Origin: Stutzerimonas stutzeri
Lineage (GTDB): Bacteria > Pseudomonadota > Gammaproteobacteria > Pseudomonadales > Pseudomonadaceae
Direction of reading: 5' to 3'
Assembly (NCBI RefSeq): GCF_009789555.1
Contig: NZ_CP046902.1
Coordinates: forward strand, 546,001-610,000
Length of the DNA stretch: 64,000 bases
Below are positions 52,947 to 61,886 of this stretch, piece after piece. Every line of letters starts with the position of its first letter. The first letter of the stretch is position 1. A program made the position numbers and the translations under genes. The notes under the pieces were generated by a model that was not told the DNA's origin, did not search any database, and saw nothing but the letters and a program-made list of their open reading frames with translations.

Positions 52947-55349
52947 ATGGAGCCACCGAAATCGATGCCGGCGCCCTCTGCGCCCCGAGAGCTGTCCCGA
53001 CTCGCCGCACTGCTGCGCTACGATATCCTCGACACGCCCGATGAGTCGGCTTTCGACGATTTCGCCGAGCTGGCCGCCTATATCTGCGACACCCCCATCG
53101 CCCTGATCTCACTGGTCGACGATCATCGCCAGTGGTTCAAGAGCCGCCTCGGCCTGGATGTCAGCGAAACCCCGCGAGACATTTCCTTCTGCACCCATAC
53201 CATCGAAGGCCAGGGCATATTCGAGGTCCAGGACGCGCGCGAGGACCAGCGCTTTCGTGAAAATCCGCTGGTGACCGGCGATCCACACATCCGCTTTTAT
53301 GCCGGCGCGCCGCTGACCTCCCCGGATGGTTACAACCTCGGTACGCTCTGCGTGATCGATCGCCAGCCGCGCCAGCTCAACGATGCCCAACGCGGGGCCC
53401 TGGTGCGTCTGAGCCGCCAGATCATGCGATTGTTCGAGGAACGCCTGCAGGCCCACCGCTACGCCGAGCAGGCCGCGCTGCAGCAAGCCCTCATCAACAG
53501 TGCCGCCAGTGCCATGCTGGTCACCACCGCCGACGGACGCATATCCGGCGTCAACCCGACCGCCGAGCGCCTGTTCGGCTATGGCGAGCAGATGTTGATC
53601 GGCCATCCGCTGACGTCCGCGTTGTTTCCACCGGACGCCCTGGCGCGTCGTGCGGCCATCCTCAGCGCCGAGCTGGGCGAGACGGTCGAACCGGGCTTCG
53701 CCGTGCTCACCGCACCCTTGCTCGAAGGGCGGCGCGAAATGCGTGAATGGCGTTTGCGGCATCGCAATGGCGACAGCGTGCCGGTGCTGCTGAACGTATC
53801 GGCGATCCATGACGAGCACGAGTTGCTGCGCGGCTACATCGTCAGCGCCTACGACCTGGCCCACCAGGAACACCTACAACTGCGTCTGCAGCAGATCGCG
53901 GCGCAGGTGCCGGGTCTGCTGTTCCAGTTCTGCTGGCGGCCCGACGGCAACAGTTCTTTCCCCTACCTCAGCGAAGGCGTGGAGGACATCTACGGCCTGA
54001 GCGCGACCGAAATCGCCTCGAACATCGGCCCGATCTACGGCAGGGTCCATTCCGATGACCGCGAACATGTACTGGCCAGTATTCGTCATGCCGCTTCGAC
54101 CCTGACGCCATGGCATTTCGAACACCGAATCGACCACCCGCGCAAGGGCGTTATCTGGGTGGAGGCCCGCGCCACGCCGATGCGCCAGCCCGACGGCTCG
54201 GTGCTCTGGCATGGGCTGGTGACCGATATCACCGAGCGCAAAGCCGAACAGCTGGAACTGGACAAGCAGCAGGAAATGAACAGACGCCTGCTCGAAGCGC
54301 TGTCCGAGGCCGTCGTGGCCTGCGATGCCGAGGGCAACCTGACCCTGTTCAATCACACCGCCCGGCGCTGGCACGGGCTCGATGCACAGCGTCTGGCGCC
54401 GGAGCAGTGGCCCGAGGTCTATCACCTCTATCACGCGGACGGCATAACGCCGATGGCCTACGACGAGGTCCCGCTGATGCGGGCGCTGCGCGGCGAGCAT
54501 ATCCGCAACGTCGAAATGGCCATCGTGTTCAATGGCACGGTCCGCCATCTGCTGGCCAATGCCGATCCGATGTATGCCTCCAACGGACAGCAGAACGGTG
54601 CGGTGGTCGTGCTGCACGACATCACCGACCGCAAGCAGATCGAGACGTTGCAGCGCGATTTCGTCTCGACGGTCAGCCATGAGCTGCGCACGCCGCTGAC
54701 ATCCATCACCGCGTCGCTGGGACTGATCTGCGGCCAGGTGATCGGCGAGGTGCCCGAACATTTGCAGGAACTGCTGGAAATCGCCCACCAGAACAGCAAG
54801 CGCCTGAGCGCCCTGATCGACGATCTTCTGGATATCGACAAGCTATACGCCGGCAAGATGCGCTTCGAGCTGCAGCTACAACCGTTGCAGCCTCTGCTCG
54901 AACAAGCGCTGCGCAGCAACCACGGCTACGCCGAGAGCTATGCTGTGACCATCGAGCTGGGCAGTTGCCCGGCGGTTTCGATCAAGGTCGATACGATGCG
55001 TCTGGAGCAGGTGCTGAGCAACCTGCTGTCCAACGCATCCAAATACTCGCCACCGGGCGAAACGGTCGAGCTGTGGGCCGAAGCGGTCGACGCCGGCAAG
55101 GTAAGGGTCAGCGTGCGCGACAAGGGGCCGGGGATCGCCGTTGCGTTCCGCGAGCGCATCTTCAGCAAGTTCGCCCAGGCAGATGCCTCCGACACACGCC
55201 AGCAAGGCGGGACCGGTCTTGGCCTGGCCATCAGCAAGGAGTTGATCGAGCATATGGACGGACAGATCGGTTTCGATTCGATACCTGGCCGAGGCGCCTG
55301 CTTCTGGTTCGAGCTGCCCTGCGAGCCTCTGAACGAGCCCCAGCCGTGA
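52947..55349 (+). CDS. GAF-PAS histidine kinase
   Basis: The 800-residue kinase has no membrane helix. A GAF domain fills about 15-165 (DFAELAAYICDTPIALISLVD, SFCTHTIEG, GAPLTSPDGYNLGTLCVID), followed by three PAS-like domains (about 175-300, 310-430, 440-560), a HisKA domain with His578 in VSTVSHELRTPLTSI, and an HATPase domain (DKGPGIA, GGTGLGLAISKELIEHM). It lacks a receiver, unlike the second kinase of the operon. AGGA is eight bases before the ATG. Its stop overlaps the next gene's GTG. Confidence 0.93.
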   Translation: MEPPKSMPAPSAPRELSRLAALLRYDILDTPDESAFDDFAELAAYICDTPIALISLVDDHRQWFKSRLGLDVSETPRDISFCTHTIEGQGIFEVQDAREDQRFRENPLVTGDPHIRFYAGAPLTSPDGYNLGTLCVIDRQPRQLNDAQRGALVRLSRQIMRLFEERLQAHRYAEQAALQQALINSAASAMLVTTADGRISGVNPTAERLFGYGEQMLIGHPLTSALFPPDALARRAAILSAELGETVEPGFAVLTAPLLEGRREMREWRLRHRNGDSVPVLLNVSAIHDEHELLRGYIVSAYDLAHQEHLQLRLQQIAAQVPGLLFQFCWRPDGNSSFPYLSEGVEDIYGLSATEIASNIGPIYGRVHSDDREHVLASIRHAASTLTPWHFEHRIDHPRKGVIWVEARATPMRQPDGSVLWHGLVTDITERKAEQLELDKQQEMNRRLLEALSEAVVACDAEGNLTLFNHTARRWHGLDAQRLAPEQWPEVYHLYHADGITPMAYDEVPLMRALRGEHIRNVEMAIVFNGTVRHLLANADPMYASNGQQNGAVVVLHDITDRKQIETLQRDFVSTVSHELRTPLTSITASLGLICGQVIGEVPEHLQELLEIAHQNSKRLSALIDDLLDIDKLYAGKMRFELQLQPLQPLLEQALRSNHGYAESYAVTIELGSCPAVSIKVDTMRLEQVLSNLLSNASKYSPPGETVELWAEAVDAGKVRVSVRDKGPGIAVAFRERIFSKFAQADASDTRQQGGTGLGLAISKELIEHMDGQIGFDSIPGRGACFWFELPCEPLNEPQP

Positions 55350-55735
55350 GACCGCTACGACGGATTCTTCATGTCGAAGACGTACCATCCATTCAGGTGG
55401 TAACCCGGATCGCCCTGGAAAAGCTCGGCGGTTTCGAGGTGCTAAGCTGCGCTTGCGCGCAGGAGGCGATAGATAAGGTCAGGTCGTTTGCACCGGACAT
55501 GATCCTGCTGGACCTGATGCTTCCACACATGAGCGGCATGGACTTGCTGCGCCAGCTGGAAGGATTGGTCGACCTGCAGCAAACGCCGGTGGTGCTGTTG
55601 ACCGGCCAGCCGGACGACCCTGCCGATCCTGACGAACTGCGACGACTCGGCGTGCGCAAGCTGTTGCACAAGCCCTTCGATCCGCTACGACTGGCGGCCC
55701 AACTGGAAGTCATATGGAATGCCGAACATGAATGA
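55346..55735 (+). CDS. Single-domain response regulator (second of three)
   Basis: The 129-residue receiver starts at GTG 55346 within the kinase stop (GTGA) and reads VRPLRRILHVEDVPSIQ. Key residues are Glu/Asp of HVED, Asp56 in ILLDLMLPH, Thr in VVLLTGQ and Lys in HKPFDPLRLA. It is a paralogue of the receiver at 52520-52906. The last 17 bases overlap the start of the GGDEF gene, so its translation is tied to both neighbours. Confidence 0.88.
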   Translation: MRPLRRILHVEDVPSIQVVTRIALEKLGGFEVLSCACAQEAIDKVRSFAPDMILLDLMLPHMSGMDLLRQLEGLVDLQQTPVVLLTGQPDDPADPDELRRLGVRKLLHKPFDPLRLAAQLEVIWNAEHE

Positions 55736-57368
55736 CGGCGCCAAGCAGGCGCTGCACGACCAACTGCGGGTACTGAACGAGCAGTATGCCGATCGCCTGG
55801 GCCCGGCGCTGGCGGAGCTGGAACAGCTCGCCCGGCAACTCGCGCAGGTACGCGAGCAGGAGCAACGTCGACAGATGGTGCTCGATATTCACCAACGCCT
55901 GCATCGTCTCGCCGGCACCGCCGGAACCTTCGGTTTCGCCACGCTGGGTGAGCAGGCCCGCGTACTGGAGCAGCGCTGCAGTTCATGGCTGGAGGCAGCC
56001 AGACCCAGTGGCCAGGCGCTCGCGCTGTGGGTGCAGGCCATCCACCAACTGGTCGACGCCGCCCGCACAGGGATGCCGGATGGCGAGCCGGTCGAGCAAC
56101 CCGAGGCGCACGACAACCTGCCGGCCGGCAGCCGAATCTATCTGCTGGATAAAGATATCGAAGCCGGGCAGGAAATCGCCCGGACGTTGAGTGACTTCGG
56201 TTACGACGTGCTGCTGTTTGCAGAACATCCCCATCTGCTCGCCGCCGTACAAGGGCAGCTGCCGGACGCCCTGATCGTCAGCCAGTACGACGGAGAGCTC
56301 GACGACATGAGCGCGTTGCAACGGAGCCTGGCATCGCCGCTTCCGCTGCTGGTCATCGCCCACCGCATCGATTTCGACAGCCAGTTGGCGGCCGTACGTG
56401 CCGGCGCGAAAGGCTACTTCACGCGGCCGCTGGACATCACGCAGCTGGAAAACACCCTGGAGAACTGCCTCAACCTGCAATTGAGCGAGCCATACCGGGT
56501 ACTGATCATCGACGATGACACCGATCTGGTGGCGCGCTACAGCCTGGTGCTGCGAAAGTCGCGGATGCTGGTCGAGACCCTGACCGATCCCAGCCAGTTG
56601 TTCGAGGTCATGCGGACGTTCAATCCCGAGGTGGTGCTGCTCGACATGAACATGCCGGACTTCACCGGACTCGAGCTGGCACAGATGATTCGCCTCAATG
56701 ACGAATGGCTGCGCGTGACGATCATCTACCTGTCTGCCGAAACCGACATCAACCGGCAGATGGAGGCGCTGCTCAAGGCGGGCGACGATTTCATCACCAA
56801 ACCGATCAGCGACAACGCCCTCACCGCCGCAGTCTATTCCCAGGTCCAGCGGGCACGCGCGCTGAGCATGGCGCTGTCGCGCGACAGCCTGACCGGATTG
56901 CTCAAGCACGCCGACATCAAGGAACAGCTGGCCCTGGAAGTGGAGCGTTCGCTGCGCAGCGGCCATCCGACCAGTGTCGTCATGCTCGACCTCGACCATT
57001 TCAAGCAGGTCAACGACCAGTACGGACATGCTGCCGGCGACAACGTCATCCGCTCGCTGGCGAACCTGATGCGGCAACGGCTGCGCTGCGTCGACAGCCT
57101 CGGTCGCTACGGTGGCGAGGAATTCGTCGCGGTGCTGCCCAACTGCAAGCTGGAACAAGCCAGGCAGGTCTTCGACGAGATTCGCCAGCGCTTTTCGGCG
57201 ATCCCCTTCCACGCCGACTCCAGGGTGTTCTACGTGTCCCTGAGTGCCGGCATCAGCGAGACCGATGGGCTTTCCAGCCCCGCAGCCTTGTTGGAGCGCG
57301 CCGACAAGGCCCTCTACCGGGCAAAGGACCGAGGCCGGAACCAGATCCAGATCGCACCACGGCACTGA
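55719..57368 (+). CDS. Hpt-REC-REC-GGDEF diguanylate cyclase
   Basis: The 549-residue protein has an Hpt domain (about 10-110) with His62 in QRLHRLAGTAGTFGF, a first receiver-like domain (about 135-250) whose phosphoacceptor position holds Ser188 (DALIVSQYD), a second, intact receiver with Asp309 (VVLLDMNMPDF) and KPIS, and a GGDEF domain with GGEEF (465-469) and inhibitory-site R456-x-x-D459. It should accept phosphate on Hpt and on the second receiver and make cyclic di-GMP. An ATG three codons downstream is an alternative start. Confidence 0.93.
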   Translation: MPNMNDGAKQALHDQLRVLNEQYADRLGPALAELEQLARQLAQVREQEQRRQMVLDIHQRLHRLAGTAGTFGFATLGEQARVLEQRCSSWLEAARPSGQALALWVQAIHQLVDAARTGMPDGEPVEQPEAHDNLPAGSRIYLLDKDIEAGQEIARTLSDFGYDVLLFAEHPHLLAAVQGQLPDALIVSQYDGELDDMSALQRSLASPLPLLVIAHRIDFDSQLAAVRAGAKGYFTRPLDITQLENTLENCLNLQLSEPYRVLIIDDDTDLVARYSLVLRKSRMLVETLTDPSQLFEVMRTFNPEVVLLDMNMPDFTGLELAQMIRLNDEWLRVTIIYLSAETDINRQMEALLKAGDDFITKPISDNALTAAVYSQVQRARALSMALSRDSLTGLLKHADIKEQLALEVERSLRSGHPTSVVMLDLDHFKQVNDQYGHAAGDNVIRSLANLMRQRLRCVDSLGRYGGEEFVAVLPNCKLEQARQVFDEIRQRFSAIPFHADSRVFYVSLSAGISETDGLSSPAALLERADKALYRAKDRGRNQIQIAPRH

Positions 57369-57427
57369 ACACCCTGTCGCAAAAGGACCCAGCGAGCCGC
57401 TACGATGTCCAAGCGGACTACACTTGA

Positions 57428-60367
57428 ATGAATACTGCGACCGACCCGACCCGGGTTGGGCTTGGCGCAAGCCGACACAGTATCGCCACCCGTGCCGTTG
57501 TTACCGGCGAAAGGAGTTCCGGTTTGCCTGCAAGACTCGCGATACGTTGGCATCCGCTGGCTTTCTCGTGCGCCTTCATCCTGCTCGCCGCGCTCGGCTG
57601 GCAGAGCAAGCGTACCCAGGAAGCCGTCTTGGCGACCAACCAATCGGTGAGCCAGAGCCTGGAAGTGATCACGGCCGCCCAGGCGATGCTGTCATCGTTG
57701 CAGGACATCGAGACCGGCTCACGCGGCTTCGTCCTGACCGGGGAGCGCGAATACCTGGAGCCGTACGAGGCCGGCCTGCGGCAACTCGAGGCACACCGTC
57801 GCGGATTACAGACGCTCCTGGCGGATCGACAATACCCGGACCTGCGCTGGTTCACTCAGCTCGACACCCACATCGCCGACCTGGTGGTGATCGCCGCAGA
57901 CAACATCCAGACGCGTCGCGACGTCGGTCTGCAAGACGCGGCCGATCATGTGAAAGAGGCAGGCGGCAAGCAGATCATGGACCGCCTGCGGGTGCTGCTG
58001 GGCGCGGTGCAACTGCACGAGCGCAGGCAACTCTCCATGGCGAACCGCGCCGTGTCCCATACCGTGGAACACAGCAGACGCCTGGCCATCATCGGGAGCC
58101 TGATGGTCGCGGCATTGTTCTTCGCGGCCCTGTGGGCGATCCGGCACAACCTGCGGATTCGCCAGGTACTGATGGCGGCGGCACGCGCCGGCGAGGCGCG
58201 CCTGGCTGCGCTGCTGCAGGCGGTCCCGGACAATCTCTATGCGATCGATCGACAACGGCAGGTGACTTATCTTTCCCAGGCAAACGGCAATCGCGCGCCC
58301 GGCCCCGGGGCCATCGAACCGTTGTTGCTGAGCCTGCTGGAGGAAACCGGAGACCCACTGCAACTGCGCCAGACCACCTGGTGTGACACCAGCCGGCGAC
58401 GTACCTTCGAGGTTCGCCTGGTGCCAACCGGCCTCGGCGACCATCTGGCCATCGCCCGCGACGTCACCGAACTGCAGCGCAGTCGAGACACGCTCGAAGA
58501 TCAAAAAGTGTTCCTGCGACGCGTCGTCGACAGCGACGAGAATCTGATCTTCGTGCGCGACCAGACGGGTCACTTCCTGCTGTGCAACAACGCCTTCGCC
58601 GCACTCCTCGACAGCCGGCCGCAAGCCATCGAAGGCCGCCGCGCCGAGGACATTGCCGGCGGCCAGCTGCTGCTTCCGCTGTTGCAGGGCGAAGCCGAAC
58701 TGCTGCGCAATGGCGGCGAGCTGCACATCGCCGAGCTGGGCATTACCGACGCCCACGGCGAGGAACGTTGGCTGCAGGTGGACAAGCGGCCCATGACCAT
58801 GTCCAACGGCACCTGTCTGTTCGTGACCGTTGCGGTGGATATGTCGCTGCGGCGGCGCATGGAGCAGATGAAAACCGAGTTCATTTCCACCGTCAGCCAT
58901 GAACTGCGCACCCCGCTGACCGCCATCCGAGGTGCACTGGGCATGCTGCTGGGGGGCATCGCCGGCGAGATCAGCGACACCGCCCGGCCCCTGCTGGACA
59001 TCGCCCACAAGAACAGCGAACGCCTGGTGCGCCTGATCAACGAACTGCTGGACATCGAGAAGCTCGAGGCCGGACGCCTGCTGTTCCGTTTCAGCCGCTG
59101 CGACGTGCCGGCGCTGGTCGAACAATCGCTCACGGACATCAAGCCCTACGGCGACGAATATGGCGTCAGCCTGGCCGCGGTGCTGCCGGACGGCCCGCTT
59201 CAGGCCGAGGCGAATCTCGACCCGGACCGCTTCGCCCAGGTCATGGCCAACCTGTTGTCCAATGCGATCAAGCACTCGCCCACCGGCGGAGTCGTCAGTG
59301 TCGATCTGCGCCGCGACGGGGACACCGTAGAGATCGGCGTCCAGGATCAGGGAGAAGGTATCGCGACGGAGTTCCGCTCGCGCATATTCGAACGTTTCGC
59401 CCAGGCCGACTCCTCCGATGCGCGCAAGCGCGGTGGCACCGGGCTCGGGTTATCCATCACCCGTTCGCTGGTCCAGCAGATGAATGGGCAGATCGGCTTC
59501 GATTCAGCACCAGGCCAGGGCACGCGATTCTGGCTGCGACTGCCCGTGCTGCCGGCACCGTCGCCGCCCGACGCCACGGCGAGCCCGCTGGCGCCTCGCA
59601 TCCTCGTGGTCGAGCCCGATACGTTCGCCGCCGAGCAACTGGCCCGCGCGCTGCAGCGTCATGGTTATGCCACGCTGGTAGCCACCACCGCAGCCCAGGC
59701 GCGCGAACGGTTGGTCGAGTTCGACATTCTGGCCCTTACCCTCAGCCCTGCGCTGGGCGACGAAAGCAGCATCGCCTTCCTCCAGAATCTGCGCAGCCAG
59801 GACGCCTATCGACACCTGCCGGTGCTGATCGTGAACCTGCAACCACAGCGCCGCGACGACGACGATGGCGCCTTGCGCGGCGGCGCAGTGGGGGTGATCG
59901 ATTGGCTGCACACGCCCGTGGACCTTTCCCGCATCATGGAAGCGGTGCGCACCGGCCTGCCCGTCGATTGCGCCGGCTCGCGGATCCTGCACGTAAACGG
60001 GGACCCGACCTTGCGCATGCTGCTGGCCCGCCTACTCGCGCCGCTGGCGATCGAGTTGCAGGAAGCGGCCACCCTGGCCGATGCTCGCAGGCTGCTCGAC
60101 GAGCACCCCTACGCGCTGGCGATCATTGACCTGTCGCTACTCGATGGGGATGGCAGCGAGCTGTTCGATCAACTGACCCAGTCCCAGCCGCCGCCCCCAG
60201 TGATCATCCTGTGCGCAGCGGATTCGCCGGAGCAGGACGGCGGCCGGGCGTTGCGCCAGCTGCTCAGGTCGCGCCATGACGGCGATGAACTCGCCATGAT
60301 GATCCAGCGACAGCTCCACGTTTGGCCGCCTGGCCGGCCCCTGAATTCCGATGAGGTGAATGCATGA
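57428..60367 (+). CDS. CHASE3-PAS hybrid histidine kinase with two degenerate receivers
   Basis: The 979-residue membrane kinase has helix 1 at about 42-60, a periplasmic CHASE3-type helical sensor (65-200: QDIETGSRGFVLTGEREYLEPYEAG), helix 2 at about 218-240, two PAS regions, HisKA with His491 (ISTVSHELRTPLTAIRGAL), an HATPase domain (GGTGLGLSITRSLVQQM), and two C-terminal receiver-like domains. The first has Thr771 in place of the phosphoacceptor. The second keeps Asp901 but has lost the acidic pair (VNGD) and the KP motif. Its stop overlaps the next receiver gene (ATGA). Confidence 0.92.
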   Translation: MNTATDPTRVGLGASRHSIATRAVVTGERSSGLPARLAIRWHPLAFSCAFILLAALGWQSKRTQEAVLATNQSVSQSLEVITAAQAMLSSLQDIETGSRGFVLTGEREYLEPYEAGLRQLEAHRRGLQTLLADRQYPDLRWFTQLDTHIADLVVIAADNIQTRRDVGLQDAADHVKEAGGKQIMDRLRVLLGAVQLHERRQLSMANRAVSHTVEHSRRLAIIGSLMVAALFFAALWAIRHNLRIRQVLMAAARAGEARLAALLQAVPDNLYAIDRQRQVTYLSQANGNRAPGPGAIEPLLLSLLEETGDPLQLRQTTWCDTSRRRTFEVRLVPTGLGDHLAIARDVTELQRSRDTLEDQKVFLRRVVDSDENLIFVRDQTGHFLLCNNAFAALLDSRPQAIEGRRAEDIAGGQLLLPLLQGEAELLRNGGELHIAELGITDAHGEERWLQVDKRPMTMSNGTCLFVTVAVDMSLRRRMEQMKTEFISTVSHELRTPLTAIRGALGMLLGGIAGEISDTARPLLDIAHKNSERLVRLINELLDIEKLEAGRLLFRFSRCDVPALVEQSLTDIKPYGDEYGVSLAAVLPDGPLQAEANLDPDRFAQVMANLLSNAIKHSPTGGVVSVDLRRDGDTVEIGVQDQGEGIATEFRSRIFERFAQADSSDARKRGGTGLGLSITRSLVQQMNGQIGFDSAPGQGTRFWLRLPVLPAPSPPDATASPLAPRILVVEPDTFAAEQLARALQRHGYATLVATTAAQARERLVEFDILALTLSPALGDESSIAFLQNLRSQDAYRHLPVLIVNLQPQRRDDDDGALRGGAVGVIDWLHTPVDLSRIMEAVRTGLPVDCAGSRILHVNGDPTLRMLLARLLAPLAIELQEAATLADARRLLDEHPYALAIIDLSLLDGDGSELFDQLTQSQPPPPVIILCAADSPEQDGGRALRQLLRSRHDGDELAMMIQRQLHVWPPGRPLNSDEVNA

Positions 60368-60753
60368 GCGATTCCGCAAGCCAGCGCATCCTGATGGTGG
60401 AGGATGAGGAAAACATCGCGTTCCTCATTCGGTTCATGCTCGAACGTCACGGGTTCATCGTCGAGCATGCCGCCGATGGCCGTCAGGCGCTGGAAAAGCT
60501 GAGCAGCTCGAGCCCTCCCGACCTGACGTTGATGGACATCATGCTGCCCTACCACGACGGCCTGGAATTGATCGAACGCCTTCGCGCGCAGCCTGGCTGG
60601 GAATGCGTGCCGGTGCTGATGCTTACCGCCAAGGCGCGCGAAGTGGACATCGTCCGGGCCCTCGAACTCGGCGCGGACGATTACGTGACCAAGCCCTTCC
60701 AGCCGGAGGAATTGCTGGCACGCATCCGCCGGCTGCTGAGGAGGCCACGATGA
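60364..60753 (+). CDS. Single-domain response regulator (third of three)
   Basis: The 129-residue receiver (RILMVEDEENIAFLIRFMLERHGF) has an intact acidic pair, Asp58 in LMDIMLPYHDG, Thr in VLMLTAKAR and Lys in VTKPFQPEELLARI. The C-terminus ends after LLRRPR, just where an OmpR-type regulator would continue into a DNA-binding domain, so it may be a truncated descendant of that class. It is coupled by ATGA overlaps to the hybrid kinase upstream and the outer-membrane protein downstream. Confidence 0.92.
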   Translation: MSDSASQRILMVEDEENIAFLIRFMLERHGFIVEHAADGRQALEKLSSSSPPDLTLMDIMLPYHDGLELIERLRAQPGWECVPVLMLTAKAREVDIVRALELGADDYVTKPFQPEELLARIRRLLRRPR

Positions 60754-61886
60754 CGCGACGGGTTCTGGCGTTGGCACTGTCGTGCTGTCTGTTCCCGCCG
60801 CTGGCATTGGCTGATGTCGCCGTTGCCCAGCGCCAGGTCGAGGCGCAGCAACTCGATGCCGCGCGAACGACCCTCGAGGCGCATCTGACGCACCACCCGG
60901 ACGACAGCGAAGCCCGGTTTCTCCTGGCACGCGTTCACGCCTGGCAAGGCGCGTCCGAGCAGGCGCTGTCGCTCTACGAGCAGTTGCTGCAACGCGAGCC
61001 GGACAACGCCGACTATCTGCTCGGCCAGGGCCAGGCGCTGCTTTGGGCCGGACGCCCGCAGGCAGCGCTGGTTCCACTTGAACGGGCAGCCGAGCTAGCG
61101 CCGGACTACGCCGAAGTCCAACAGGTGATCCAGCAGGCACGTGCCGCACTGACCTCGCCGGTGGCCGCTGCTGCGCCAGTCGCCACAGCGCCGGCGCAAC
61201 GCCGCCACGAGCTTGAGTTGTCCGCTCGCCAGGATTGGCTCGACAGCGGCTTCGACAACTGGCGACGCCAGCGCCTGGACTACGCCTCGACACAACCGGA
61301 TGGCCTCGGCTGGTACGGCGCACTGTTGCGTGAGCAGCGTTTCGGCGAGTGGGACCAGGGCGTCGAGGCCGGCGGCGTGATCGCATTGGACGATTACTGG
61401 ACGCTGCAGCCTGAGGTCGGCTATCAGCCATCGCCCTACTTCCTGCCCGAATGGCATGCCGATCTGCGCCTTCAGCGACGCTTGCCGGCAGGCTTTCTCG
61501 CGGCCGCCAGCGTTCGTCGTACCGAATACGAAACCACCCGCGTCGACCGCCTGGCCCTCGGTGCCGAGCGCTATTGGGGTTCCTGGCGAGCCGGATACAC
61601 CCTGAACATCACCGATGTCGCGAACGCAGGGACGCCGATCGGCCATGACCTGGCGCTCGATTACTATTACGACGGTCTCAGCCATGCCGGCGTGCGCCTG
61701 ACAACCGGCGAGGAGGAGGCGGTCGAGGAGCAGCGGCTGATCACCAGCGACGTGCGCGCGATCAGCCTGCAAGGCCGTCATTGGCTGGACAGCCGCTGGG
61801 CAGTGACGTGGGAGCTTGGGCAGCACCGCCAGGGCGATTACTACCAGCGCCGCTGGCTCCAGCTTGGCCTGCGTCATGCCTTCTGA
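60750..61886 (+). CDS. YaiO-family outer-membrane beta-barrel protein with TPR repeats
   Basis: The 378-residue protein has a signal peptide ending LALA (about 21), two or three TPR-like repeats (25-125: DDSEARFLLARVHAWQGASEQALSLYEQLLQREPDN), an Ala/Pro linker, and a beta-barrel of alternating residues (about 145-378) ending in Phe, the usual BAM signal. This matches the YaiO outer-membrane family. With the GT2 gene downstream it likely forms the export pore for a glycan. It overlaps both neighbours (ATGA upstream, 11 bases downstream). Confidence 0.87.
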   Translation: MTRRVLALALSCCLFPPLALADVAVAQRQVEAQQLDAARTTLEAHLTHHPDDSEARFLLARVHAWQGASEQALSLYEQLLQREPDNADYLLGQGQALLWAGRPQAALVPLERAAELAPDYAEVQQVIQQARAALTSPVAAAAPVATAPAQRRHELELSARQDWLDSGFDNWRRQRLDYASTQPDGLGWYGALLREQRFGEWDQGVEAGGVIALDDYWTLQPEVGYQPSPYFLPEWHADLRLQRRLPAGFLAAASVRRTEYETTRVDRLALGAERYWGSWRAGYTLNITDVANAGTPIGHDLALDYYYDGLSHAGVRLTTGEEEAVEEQRLITSDVRAISLQGRHWLDSRWAVTWELGQHRQGDYYQRRWLQLGLRHAF

